A stretch of 7,030 nt of DNA from an uncultured Shinella sp. (GCA_946481465.1 CAMLOC010000184.1:1-7030), one strand, 5' to 3'; positions 1 through 5,577 are shown, numbered from the stretch's first letter. Translations and numbers: made by a program. The notes: generated by a model not told the origin, from the sequence alone.

Positions 1-676
1 CGCGAGCGAAGCCTTCTTCGGCCGCCGCAAGGGCAAACCGTTGCGGGAGCGGCAGGCGCAGCATCTTGAAACGGTGCTGCCGGCGCTGAAGGTCGATCTG
101 TCGACCCCGGCTCCGGCGGACATCGCCTCCCTCTATGGCTTCCCGCCCGCCCGCATCCGGCTCGAAATCGGCTTTGGCGGCGGGGAGCACCTCATCCATC
201 GCGCGACGGAAACGCCGGACACCGGCTTCATCGGCGTCGAGCCCTTCGTCAATTCCATGGCGAAGCTGATCGGCAGCATCGAGGAGACGGGCGTGAAGAA
301 CATCCGGCTTCACGATGACGATGCGACGGAGCTGTTGGACTGGCTTCCGGCGGCCTCGATCGATCAGATCGACCTGCTCTATCCGGATCCGTGGCCGAAG
401 AAGAAGCACTGGAAGAGGCGGTTCGTCTCGAAGGTCAATCTCGACCGCTTTGCCCGGGTGCTGAAGCCGGGCGGGCTCTTCTGCTTCGCGTCCGACATCG
501 ACACCTATGTCAACTGGACGCTTATGCACTGCGGGGTTCATCCCGCTTTCGTGTGGACCGCGGAAAACGCGGTCGACTGGCTGACGCCGTTTGCCGGCTG
601 GCCGGGTACGCGCTACGAGGCGAAGGCCAGGCGCGAGGGCCGCAAGTCGGCCTATCTCACCTTCCGTCGTCTCTGA
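1..676 (+). CDS. trmB: tRNA (guanine-N7-)-methyltransferase TrmB, 5'-truncated by the window edge
   Basis: This enzyme uses S-adenosylmethionine to methylate N7 of G46 in the variable loop of tRNAs in the cytoplasm. The Rossmann SAM-binding motif EIGFGGGE is encoded at about 167-190, and the family signature PDPWPKKKH at 383-409, followed by the LKPGG strand-turn. The protein ends at the TGA at 674-676. The frame is open to the left edge and reads [17 protein letters not shown], which is the usual N-terminal segment of rhizobial TrmB, so the true start lies before the window. The TTG at 41 is an internal Leu codon, not the start. In rhizobia this gene often follows metK, which cannot be checked here. 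It converges on the DUF1150 gene with only 18 bases between the two stops. Identity is secure. Confidence 0.96.
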   Translation, partial: ASEAFFGRRKGKPLRERQAQHLETVLPALKVDLSTPAPADIASLYGFPPARIRLEIGFGGGEHLIHRATETPDTGFIGVEPFVNSMAKLIGSIEETGVKNIRLHDDDATELLDWLPAASIDQIDLLYPDPWPKKKHWKRRFVSKVNLDRFARVLKPGGLFCFASDIDTYVNWTLMHCGVHPAFVWTAENAVDWLTPFAGWPGTRYEAKARREGRKSAYLTFRRL

Positions 677-683
677 CGGAAGG
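660..683 (+). terminator. Hairpin over the trmB stop codon, possible bidirectional terminator
   Basis: Perfect 9-bp inverted repeat CCTTCCGTC (660-668) and GACGGAAGG (675-683) around a 6-base loop. The TGA of trmB sits at the base of the 3' arm. It is followed on the + strand by TCCTTTC, a poor T-tract, so intrinsic termination would be weak. It sits exactly between two convergent genes, which supports a terminator or transcript-end stabilising role. Overlap of the stem with the last trmB codons means the last ribosome would disrupt it. Confidence 0.55.
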
Positions 684-694
684 TCCTTTCGGCA

Positions 695-952
695 TCAGTG
701 CAGGCTGACGGTGCGCAGGTCGTCCTCGGCCGCCTTGTAGAAGGTGCTCGAGCGGTTGTCCGTCAGGAGGATCGGCGTGCCGTCCGCGCCGAACAGCGCC
801 CAGAGATCCAGGCTCGGATCGATTTCAGGCGCTTCGGGGAAGACGCGCGAGACTTCGTCGGCCTTCATCTTGCGGATATAACCGACTTCACCGGCGCCCA
901 GATGCGCAAGGTCTGCCTTCGAAACGGTGGGGGTTACGGTTTTCAGTCCCAT
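695..952 (-). CDS. DUF1150 family protein, small heat-shock-linked protein
   Basis: An 85-residue protein whose core (LAHLGAGEVGYIRKM, then FPEAPEID, then LWALFGADGTPILLTDNR) matches the alphaproteobacterial DUF1150 family. No biochemical function is established. No signal peptide or membrane segment is visible, so it is probably cytosolic. I chose the ATG at 950-952 because GGAGG lies 5 bases before it on the minus strand. Upstream in-frame ATGs at 962-964 and 1013-1015 would add 4 or 21 residues and have no good ribosome site. The added segment is Gly/Pro-rich and unlike the family. It lies 132 bases downstream of hsp20 on the same strand, with no obvious terminator between, so it is probably expressed at least partly from the hsp20 heat-shock promoter. 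The frequent Hsp20-DUF1150 adjacency in this group (recalled, not searched) suggests a chaperone-related role, which is inference. Confidence 0.85.
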   Translation of the reverse strand: MGLKTVTPTVSKADLAHLGAGEVGYIRKMKADEVSRVFPEAPEIDPSLDLWALFGADGTPILLTDNRSSTFYKAAEDDLRTVSLH

Positions 953-1084
953 CTTTGCCTCCATGGCAATGCCGGCAGGGCCGGCCACCGGACGTCCATG
1001 GCCACCACGGCCCATCGGTACGTCAGGCGATCAGGTTACGCTTGAAACGTTCCGGCGGGTGTTCCCGCAGGAACGGCTCATGAT
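953..1084 (-). other. hsp20-DUF1150 intergenic spacer with two competing hairpins
   Basis: This 132-base spacer between two leftward genes contains no convincing ORF. On the minus-strand RNA the arm CGTTCC (1075-1070) can pair either with the adjacent GGAAC (1065-1061; 5 bp, 4-base loop) or with GGAACG (1053-1048; 6 bp, 16-base loop). The two pairings exclude each other. Neither is followed by a U-tract, so they look like processing or stability elements rather than an intrinsic terminator. The Shine-Dalgarno of the DUF1150 gene lies at the left end of the spacer. Confidence 0.4.
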
Positions 1085-1516
1085 CTAGTCTGATACGGAA
1101 ATGTTAATTTTCTTTACCATTCGCACAGGCTCGGGCCGCACGAGATCGACCGCGAGCAGGCCGTTCTTCAGCTCCGCGCCGGAAACGCGCATGCCGTCGG
1201 CAAGCACGAAGGTTCGCTGGAACTGGCGGGCCGCTATGCCGCGGTAGAGGTAGTCCCGCTCGCCGCTGTCGACCTGGCGGCCGCGGATGACGAGCTGGTT
1301 TTCCTCCGTCGTCACATCGAGTTCGTCTTCGGAAAAGCCCGCGACGGCAAGGGTGATGCGCAGCCGTTCCGGTGCGCCCGTCTCGCCGTTCGGCCGCAGC
1401 CGCTCGATATTGTACGGTGGATAGCCATCATTGCCCTTGGCGATGCGCTCAAGGGTCTTTTCCATGGCGTCGAAGCCCAGGAGAAGCGGGCTCGTGAAAG
1501 GGGTCATGCGTGACAT
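1085..1516 (-). CDS. Small heat shock protein, Hsp20/IbpA-like (class A)
   Basis: A 143-residue ATP-independent holdase that would bind unfolding proteins as large oligomers in the cytosol and pass them to DnaK/ClpB. The N-terminal arm is residues 1-33 and the alpha-crystallin domain about 34-126. It includes DYLYRGIAARQFQRTF (88-103), closely parallel to the E. coli IbpA strand region, and the ELKNGLLAVDL strand (115-125). The tail carries the oligomerisation motif I-x-I (INI, 137-139). The length is normal for class A sHsps. The start at 1514-1516 is chosen over the second Met at 1505-1507 because AAGGA lies 8 bases upstream of it. That ribosome site is inside a ROSE-like hairpin, behind a sigma-32-type promoter, so both transcription and translation should rise on heat. 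The DUF1150 gene follows. Several paralogous sHsps are usual in rhizobia, so I give no symbol. Confidence 0.95.
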   Translation of the reverse strand: MSRMTPFTSPLLLGFDAMEKTLERIAKGNDGYPPYNIERLRPNGETGAPERLRITLAVAGFSEDELDVTTEENQLVIRGRQVDSGERDYLYRGIAARQFQRTFVLADGMRVSGAELKNGLLAVDLVRPEPVRMVKKINISVSD

Positions 1517-1522
1517 GCGTCT

Positions 1523-1544
1523 AGTCCTTGGCTTTCAAGCGACT
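1523..1544 (-). promoter_or_regulatory. ROSE-like RNA thermometer hairpin covering the hsp20 ribosome binding site
   Basis: On the minus-strand RNA, AGUC (1544-1541) pairs with GACU (1526-1523) and CUUG (1539-1536) pairs with CAAG (1530-1527), closing a 5-base loop AAAGC. The single unpaired G at 1540 bulges opposite the Shine-Dalgarno. The 5' arm contains UCGCU, an exact match to the UYGCU signature of ROSE elements, and the 3' arm contains AAGGA, the ribosome site. ROSE elements are known in rhizobia to block translation of small heat shock genes at low temperature and melt on heating. Seen: the pairing and signature. Inferred: thermometer activity. The leader predicted from the promoter is about 58 bases, short for the class, with one more hairpin ahead of it. 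Confidence 0.75.
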
Positions 1545-1562
1545 TTGGCGGGACCCGGCCTC

Positions 1563-1576
1563 GGCATCCCGATGCC
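1563..1576 (-). other. First leader hairpin of the hsp20 mRNA
   Basis: GGCAT and ATGCC arms (5 bp) around a CGGG tetraloop, right at the predicted transcription start region of hsp20. ROSE leaders usually carry one or more stable upstream hairpins before the thermosensing one, and this fits that position. It would be partly outside the transcript if transcription begins downstream of about 1574, so its role depends on the real start site. Confidence 0.4.
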
Positions 1577-1580
1577 TGCA

Positions 1581-1609
1581 ATATGGGGATTGCCGGTGCG
1601 GGGCGCAAG
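1581..1609 (-). promoter_or_regulatory. Sigma-32 (RpoH) type heat-shock promoter of hsp20
   Basis: On the minus strand the -35 element CTTGCGC (1609-1603) is followed after 14 bases by CCCCATAT (1588-1581), which matches the sigma-32 -10 consensus CCCCATNT at every specified base. The spacing is within the usual 13-15 range. Transcription should start near 1574-1576, about 58 bases before the hsp20 ATG. Its position ahead of a small heat shock gene independently supports the call. Which RpoH paralogue reads it cannot be told. Confidence 0.85.
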
Positions 1610-1634
1610 ACGCTTGCGAACGGCGATTTCGCAA
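1604..1634. promoter_or_regulatory. Overlapping inverted repeats of TTGCG half-sites between divergent promoters, operator candidate
   Basis: A perfect repeat TTGCGAA (1614-1620), a 7-base spacer, then TTCGCAA (1628-1634) lies between the -35 and -10 of the rightward promoter. A second dyad CGCAAG (1604-1609), ACG, CTTGCG (1613-1618) shares the middle half-site and covers the -35 of the leftward heat-shock promoter. Three half-sites in this place look like a repressor or activator site for the nucleoside hydrolase operon. No regulator gene lies in the window, so the protein is unknown. Confidence 0.45.
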
Positions 1635-1641
1635 ATATAGT
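1614..1641 (+). promoter_or_regulatory. Sigma-70-type promoter of the nucleoside hydrolase operon
   Basis: TTGCGA (1614-1619) and TATAGT (1636-1641) are separated by 16 bases. They match the TTGACA/TATAAT consensus at 4 and 5 of 6 positions. Transcription would start near 1648, giving a leader of about 53 bases to the ATG at 1701. The promoter is back-to-back with the hsp20 heat-shock promoter. Two-box matches of this quality do arise by chance, but the location is right. Confidence 0.55.
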
Positions 1642-1700
1642 CGCCGCTTCGCCTGCGCGACGCGGGCCAAGAACAGAATTATCGAGGAAACGGAGAGGGC

Positions 1701-2642
1701 ATGTCTGAGCCACGGAAAATCATCATCGACACGGATCCCGGCCAGGACGATGCCGCCGCGATCATGCTGGCGCTCGGCAGCCCGGAACTCGACATCCTCG
1801 GCATCACCACGGTGGCCGGCAACGTGCCGCTGGCGCGCACGTCGTGCAATGCCCGCATCATCCTGGAATTCTGTTCCCGCACCGACGTCAAGGTCTATGC
1901 CGGCGCCGACAAGCCGATCGCCCGCCCGCTGATCACAGCCGAGCACGTCCACGGCAAGACCGGCCTCGACGGCCCGGAACTGCACGAGCCGCAGATGCCG
2001 CTGCAGCCCCAGCACGCCGTGGACTTCATCATCGAGACGCTCCGGCGCGAACCGGCGGGTACCGTGACGCTCTGCACGCTCGGGCCGCTGACGAACATCG
2101 CGACCGCGCTCGAAAAGGCCCCCGACATTGCCGGCCGCGTGCGCGAACTGGTCATGATGGGCGGCGGCTTCTTCGAGGGCGGCAACATCACGCCGGCGGC
2201 CGAATTCAACATCTATGTCGATCCGGAGGCGGCTGCGGCCGTGTTCAAGGCCGGCATCCCGATCGTCATGATGCCGCTCGACGTCACCCACAAGGTGTTG
2301 ACGCTGAAAAGCCGCGTCGCCGCGCTGCGCGCGATCGGCAGCCGCCCCGCCAAGGCGCTTGTCGAGATGCTGGATTTCTTCGAGCGTTTCGACGTGGAGA
2401 AATATGGCTCGGACGGCGGCCCGCTGCACGATCCGACGGTCATCGCCTATCTCCTGAAGCCGGAGCTGTTTGCCGGCCGGGACTGCAATGTCGAGATCGA
2501 GACGGCTTCGCCTCTGACGGTGGGCATGACCGTCGTCGACTGGTGGCAGGTCACCGGCCGCAAGCACAATGCGCGGGTGATGAAGGACGTCGATGCCGAC
2601 GGCTTCTTCGCTCTCCTCGCAGAGCGTGTCGGCCGCCTCTGA
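1701..2642 (+). CDS. Inosine-uridine preferring nucleoside hydrolase (IUNH family, group I)
   Basis: A 313-residue cytosolic enzyme that hydrolyses the N-glycosidic bond of ribonucleosides to ribose and a free base, for salvage or catabolism. The calcium-binding motif DTDPGQDDAAA sits at 10-20. By a constant +2 offset from the Crithidia fasciculata enzyme, the calcium and ribose ligands are D12, D16, D17, N162, E168, N170 and D244, and the histidines are H84 and catalytic H243. The segment TPAAEFNIYVDPEAA is canonical. Length and residues are complete, so an active enzyme is expected. The base preference (pyrimidine or purine) cannot be fixed from sequence. The start is supported by GGAG 5 bases before the ATG. 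It heads a two-gene operon, its TGA overlapping the next ATG by one base. A ribokinase on the other strand downstream could use the released ribose. Confidence 0.95.
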   Translation: MSEPRKIIIDTDPGQDDAAAIMLALGSPELDILGITTVAGNVPLARTSCNARIILEFCSRTDVKVYAGADKPIARPLITAEHVHGKTGLDGPELHEPQMPLQPQHAVDFIIETLRREPAGTVTLCTLGPLTNIATALEKAPDIAGRVRELVMMGGGFFEGGNITPAAEFNIYVDPEAAAAVFKAGIPIVMMPLDVTHKVLTLKSRVAALRAIGSRPAKALVEMLDFFERFDVEKYGSDGGPLHDPTVIAYLLKPELFAGRDCNVEIETASPLTVGMTVVDWWQVTGRKHNARVMKDVDADGFFALLAERVGRL

Positions 2643-2995
2643 TGCGTGGTCCCCGCAGCCCCGGACAGGGTGCCGAGGGCCGTTTCCACCAGGAGATGAT
2701 GGGCCTCTACGAGCGCTTTGCGGATATCGGGTTCCGCCCGGTCCTGCTGCGCCGCTTCATCCTGCTCAACGGCGGCGTGGCGGCGGCGAAGGAACTCGTC
2801 TTCAAGCCCGGCACGACCGGGCTGGAGCGGCTGCTCGACGCGGGCAAGCCGGAGCTTTCCATGGAGGCCCTGATGCTGCGGCCGGAATATCGGGGCCTGT
2901 TTTCCGAGCCGGAGCTGAAGGAGGCCACGCAACGCCTCGCCAGCCGCTCACGCTCCCGCGGCCGGTTGCAAGCGCAGCCGACGGAGCGGAAGTAG
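2642..2995 (+). CDS. Conserved protein of unknown function, translationally coupled to the nucleoside hydrolase
   Basis: A 117-residue protein that I recognise only as a widespread uncharacterised family. The core has the pattern FHQEMMGLYERFADIGFR, then an L-N-G-G-V-x-A-A-K helix start, then GLERLL, then LSMEALMLRPEYRGLF, then E-L-x-x-A-x-x-R-L. It looks all-helical and soluble, with no signal peptide, membrane span or metal motif. The last 20 residues are Arg/Ser-rich and basic and look disordered. The ATG at 2642 overlaps the upstream TGA (TGATG) and has no Shine-Dalgarno of its own, so translation is probably coupled to the hydrolase. An alternative start at Met19/Met20 (2696 or 2699) follows AGGAG at too close a spacing (0 or 3 bases) and would trim the ragged N-terminus. 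The shared transcript suggests a link to nucleoside metabolism, but this is guilt by association. Confidence 0.82.
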   Translation: MRGPRSPGQGAEGRFHQEMMGLYERFADIGFRPVLLRRFILLNGGVAAAKELVFKPGTTGLERLLDAGKPELSMEALMLRPEYRGLFSEPELKEATQRLASRSRSRGRLQAQPTERK

Positions 2996-3007
2996 GCCCT
3001 ATGAAAC

Positions 3008-3037
3008 AAAAAGGCCGGCGTCACCGCCGGCCTTTTT
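3008..3037. terminator. Bidirectional Rho-independent terminator between convergent genes
   Basis: GGCCGGCG (3013-3020) pairs with CGCCGGCC (3025-3032) around a TCAC loop. The stem is flanked by five A's (3008-3012) and five T's (3033-3037), so the U-tract is present in RNA from either strand. It ends the nucleoside hydrolase operon coming from the left and the chemoreceptor gene coming from the right, 12 and 16 bases past their stop codons respectively. Confidence 0.95.
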
Positions 3038-3053
3038 CGTTCTTCGGTCCGTC

Positions 3054-5390
3054 TCAGAACTCTTCCCAGTCGTCCTGGGCGAGCGCCGTGTTGCCGGCGA
3101 CCTGCGGGATGGCGCGGGCGGTCGTGCGCGGCGCCTGGTAGGTGCTGCGCTGCGGCTGCACGTCGCGCCGGACAGACGGCTGCACCGGCTGGGCGGCCAT
3201 CGCGGCGGCGGCACCGGCGCGGAAGCGGGCGACGAGCGACTTCAGCGTCTGCGCCTCGTCGTTCAGCGCCATGGAGGCGGCGGTGGTCTCTTCCACCATC
3301 GCGGCGTTCTGCTGGGTCACCTGGTCCATCTGGTTGACGGCCGCGTTGATCTCCTTGAGGCCGACAGCCTGTTCGGAGGCGGACGAGGAGATCTGACGGA
3401 TGAGGCCGTTGATCTGGATGACCTGGTCGGCGATGTTCTCCAGCGCGTGACCGGCCTTGCCGACGAGATCGACCCCTTCGCGGACCTGCACCTCGGAGGT
3501 GTTGATCAGCGTCTTGATCTCCTTGGCGGCGTTTGCCGAGCGCTGGGCGAGCTCGCGCACTTCCTGGGCGACGACGGCAAAGCCCTTGCCGGCCTCACCC
3601 GCACGCGCCGCTTCCACCCCGGCATTGAGGGCCAGCAGGTTCGTCTGGAAGGCGATATCGTCGATCACGCCGATGATGTTGGAGATTTCGCGCGACGAAT
3701 GCTCGATGCCGTGCATGGCGTCGATCGCCTTCTGCACCACTTCGCCGGACTTGCTGGCGTCGTTGCTGGCCGTTTCCACAGATTTCGCGGCGACGCGGGC
3801 ATTGTCCGCGCTGGAATTGACCTGCGAGGTGAGTTCGTCGAGCGCGGCTGCCGTCTCCTCCAGGCTGGCCGCCTGCTGCTCGGTGCGGTGCGAGAGATCG
3901 GCCGCGCCCTTGGAGATCTCGCCCGTGCCGCCGCCGATATTGCCGACCGAGGCGTTGACCGTCTGGATCGTCTCTTCGAGGCTGGCGATGGCCGAGTTGA
4001 AGTCGGTCTTGAGCTTGCCGTACTCGCCGGGGAAATCGCCCGAGAGACGGAAGGTCAGGTTGCCGGAGGAGAGCTGCGCGAGGCCGTCGCCGAGGCGGGC
4101 GACGATGTCGCGCTGGAGGGCGGTCGATTCGGCCCGTTCGGCCTCCGACCGGTTGCGCTCGGCTTCCGTCATCTGGCGCTGGCTGTCTGCCTCGGCTTCC
4201 AGGCGCCTGGTGTCGGCGAGCTGGTGGCGGAAGCCCTCCAGCGCCTTGGCGACGGCACCGGTTTCGTCCGAACGGTCCTGGCCGGCGATGGGCTGGGTGT
4301 AGACGCCGCTGCTGAGCGTCGCCACGCCGGAAACGAGACCGGCGAGCGGCTTCTGCACGAAGAAGCGAACGGCGAAGTAGAGGCCGGCGAGCACGCCGCC
4401 GAGAACGATCAGCCCGCCGAGGATCATCAGGCGGGTCTGGTCGTCGACCGGCGCGTTGATCGCGGCGCGCGGCACGTCGACCAGCACGACCCAGGTCGTG
4501 TTTATATCGGGGAGCGCAAAGGGATAGACGACGCGGTCGAAAGCGGCCATTTCGTCGAAGGAGAGGTTTTCGATGCGGCCGGCCTCGCCCGTCGCAAGAG
4601 CGGACTTGACGATATCGGCGCCCTCTCCGTCATAGTCCGTCATCAGCAGGTCGACATTCGGCGCGACGATCCACTTGCCGGTCTGCGACAGCAGCATGAC
4701 CCGGCCTTCGCCGAAGGGCTTGAGCTGGCTGAGCTTCTCGTAGAGCGTCTTCAGCGAGACATCGACGCCGGTGACGCCGGCAAGCTTGCCGCCCGGGGCC
4801 ACCGGAAAGGCGATGGAGGCCATGGTGAAGCCTTCGCCGGTCGAGGTTTCCTTGTAGGGCTGGCTCATGGCGCCCTTGCCGCTGCCGGCGGCCAGCGAGT
4901 ACCACTCGGCCTTGTAGTCGGATTCGAAGGTCGACAATGCGATCGAGCCGTCCTTGCGCTTCGTCCAGTAGGGATTGAACGAGCCGTCCTTGTAGGTGCC
5001 GGTCTCAAGCTGCTCGGCCGTCTCGCGGGACTTGCCGTCGAAGGCGTTCGGCTCTTCCGCAAACCAGCTGCCGAGGGCGAAGCTGTTCTTTTCCGCGTTC
5101 GCCTTGATGAGGTCGACGACTTCCTTGCGATCGAAATGCCCGCCCGCAAGGCCCTGCTCCATCACGCCCGCCATGGAGCGCGCGGCGCTGGCGAGCTGGC
5201 CGATATCGGAGGCGATGTCGGCGGCGATCGCCTTGGCCTCGGTATTGGCTTCCGAATAGACGAGGTCGGCGACGCGGCTCTGCGTCTGGCCGATGAGGAC
5301 GGTGTTGGAGGCGAGCATGACCAGCGCGATCGTGCCGCCGGTAACCGCGATGAGCTTCGTCGCGAGCGACTTGGCCTGGAACTTGAACAT
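3054..5390 (-). CDS. Methyl-accepting chemotaxis protein with dCache ligand domain and tandem HAMP, McpX-like
   Basis: A 778-residue membrane receptor that would bind a ligand in the periplasm and control CheA through CheW to steer flagellar motility. The order is TM1 about 13-34, periplasmic dCache_1 domain about 40-315, TM2 about 321-345, first HAMP about 346-398, charged coiled coil, second HAMP about 430-475, and signalling domain about 490-725. The signalling hairpin tip (NAGVEAARAGEAGKGFAVV, 589-607) is canonical. Candidate methylation Glu pairs are E511/E512 and E700/E701. A Pro/Gln-rich tether ends in DWEEF, the CheR/CheB-docking pentapeptide type. The ATG at 5388-5390 is preferred because GAGGA lies 4 bases upstream. 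The GTG at 5438 adds 16 residues without that support. In the pocket W163, Y164, Y179 and D210 are kept, but the position of the amino-acid-binding Arg is A161. This and the neighbouring ribokinase suggest Sinorhizobium McpX, a receptor for quaternary ammonium compounds. The family is certain, the ligand is inference. Confidence 0.95.
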   Translation of the reverse strand: MFKFQAKSLATKLIAVTGGTIALVMLASNTVLIGQTQSRVADLVYSEANTEAKAIAADIASDIGQLASAARSMAGVMEQGLAGGHFDRKEVVDLIKANAEKNSFALGSWFAEEPNAFDGKSRETAEQLETGTYKDGSFNPYWTKRKDGSIALSTFESDYKAEWYSLAAGSGKGAMSQPYKETSTGEGFTMASIAFPVAPGGKLAGVTGVDVSLKTLYEKLSQLKPFGEGRVMLLSQTGKWIVAPNVDLLMTDYDGEGADIVKSALATGEAGRIENLSFDEMAAFDRVVYPFALPDINTTWVVLVDVPRAAINAPVDDQTRLMILGGLIVLGGVLAGLYFAVRFFVQKPLAGLVSGVATLSSGVYTQPIAGQDRSDETGAVAKALEGFRHQLADTRRLEAEADSQRQMTEAERNRSEAERAESTALQRDIVARLGDGLAQLSSGNLTFRLSGDFPGEYGKLKTDFNSAIASLEETIQTVNASVGNIGGGTGEISKGAADLSHRTEQQAASLEETAAALDELTSQVNSSADNARVAAKSVETASNDASKSGEVVQKAIDAMHGIEHSSREISNIIGVIDDIAFQTNLLALNAGVEAARAGEAGKGFAVVAQEVRELAQRSANAAKEIKTLINTSEVQVREGVDLVGKAGHALENIADQVIQINGLIRQISSSASEQAVGLKEINAAVNQMDQVTQQNAAMVEETTAASMALNDEAQTLKSLVARFRAGAAAAMAAQPVQPSVRRDVQPQRSTYQAPRTTARAIPQVAGNTALAQDDWEEF

Positions 5391-5413
5391 AAAATCCTCA
5401 CGATGAGAGACGT

Positions 5414-5430
5414 CCGCGGTGGCACCGCGG
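5414..5430 (-). repeat. Perfect 8-bp inverted repeat in the chemoreceptor leader
   Basis: CCGCGGTG and CACCGCGG meet around one central base. As RNA this gives a 6-bp all-GC hairpin with a 5-base loop, ending 15 bases before the GAGGA ribosome site of the chemoreceptor gene. It could be an operator or a leader hairpin that affects translation. No such use is documented that I know of. Confidence 0.45.
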
Positions 5431-5454
5431 AGAGGCACATTCGTTTGCGGGGGT

Positions 5455-5467
5455 CTCCATCATGGAG
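5455..5467. repeat. CTCCAT/ATGGAG dyad upstream of the chemoreceptor gene
   Basis: CTCCAT, one base, ATGGAG: a 13-base perfect dyad about 65-77 bases ahead of the chemoreceptor start. It is too tight for an RNA hairpin, so if functional it would be a protein-binding site. Dyads this short are common by chance. Confidence 0.25.
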
Positions 5468-5532
5468 GTCGGGGCGCGCGACCAGCGCCAGAGGCCGCCG
5501 ACCGGAAGGGCCGTGCCTGAGGATTTCAGTAA

Positions 5533-5560
5533 CCTATAAAATGTTAATAAATAGCCAAAT
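5533..5560 (-). promoter_or_regulatory. AT-rich patch, tentative promoter of the chemoreceptor gene
   Basis: Between about 5521 and 5563 the sequence drops sharply in GC compared with everything around it. On the minus strand TATAGG (5538-5533) could be a -10 element, but the nearest -35-like TTGGCT lies only 14 bases upstream of it, shorter than normal. If used, the leader would be about 135 bases and include both dyads nearer the start codon. The base composition is a fact; the promoter assignment is weak. Confidence 0.3.
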
Positions 5561-5572
5561 ATCGCGGCTATT
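5550..5572 (-). terminator. AATAGCC/GGCTATT hairpin with T-rich tail, possible rbsK terminator
   Basis: A 7-bp perfect inverted repeat around a 9-base loop. On the minus strand it is followed by TATTAACATTTTATAGG, a T-rich but interrupted tail. It lies about 108 bases past the ribokinase stop and could end that transcript. It overlaps the AT-rich patch proposed as the chemoreceptor promoter, so only one reading may be right. Confidence 0.35.
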
Positions 5573-5577
5573 CCTGG

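Noticed and set aside
41..676. TTG at 41 as the start of trmB
   Set aside because: The frame continues upstream to the window edge and encodes conserved TrmB N-terminal residues, so the gene is truncated rather than started there.
391..1045. Rightward frames over the end of trmB and over the DUF1150 gene
   Set aside because: They overlap well-supported genes, have no ribosome site, and give Arg/Ala/Gly-rich products with no family resemblance.
1041..1049. CTTGAAACG on the + strand as a sigma-32 -35 box
   Set aside because: No CCCCAT-like -10 at the right distance, and no rightward gene follows; it only points into the back of hsp20.
1535..1541. CTTGAAA on the - strand in the hsp20 leader as a second heat-shock -35 box
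   Set aside because: There is no room for a -10 before the hsp20 start codon, and these bases are explained as the arm and loop of the ROSE-like hairpin.
1521..2567. A 348-codon open frame on the - strand opposite the nucleoside hydrolase
   Set aside because: Antisense shadow of a clear enzyme gene, with low-complexity Arg/His/Asp/Gly composition and no domain. It also covers the hsp20 leader.
1844..2641. Extension of the small 2642-2995 gene upstream in the same frame
   Set aside because: The upstream part is a shadow of the nucleoside hydrolase; similarity to a real family begins after the ATG at 2642.
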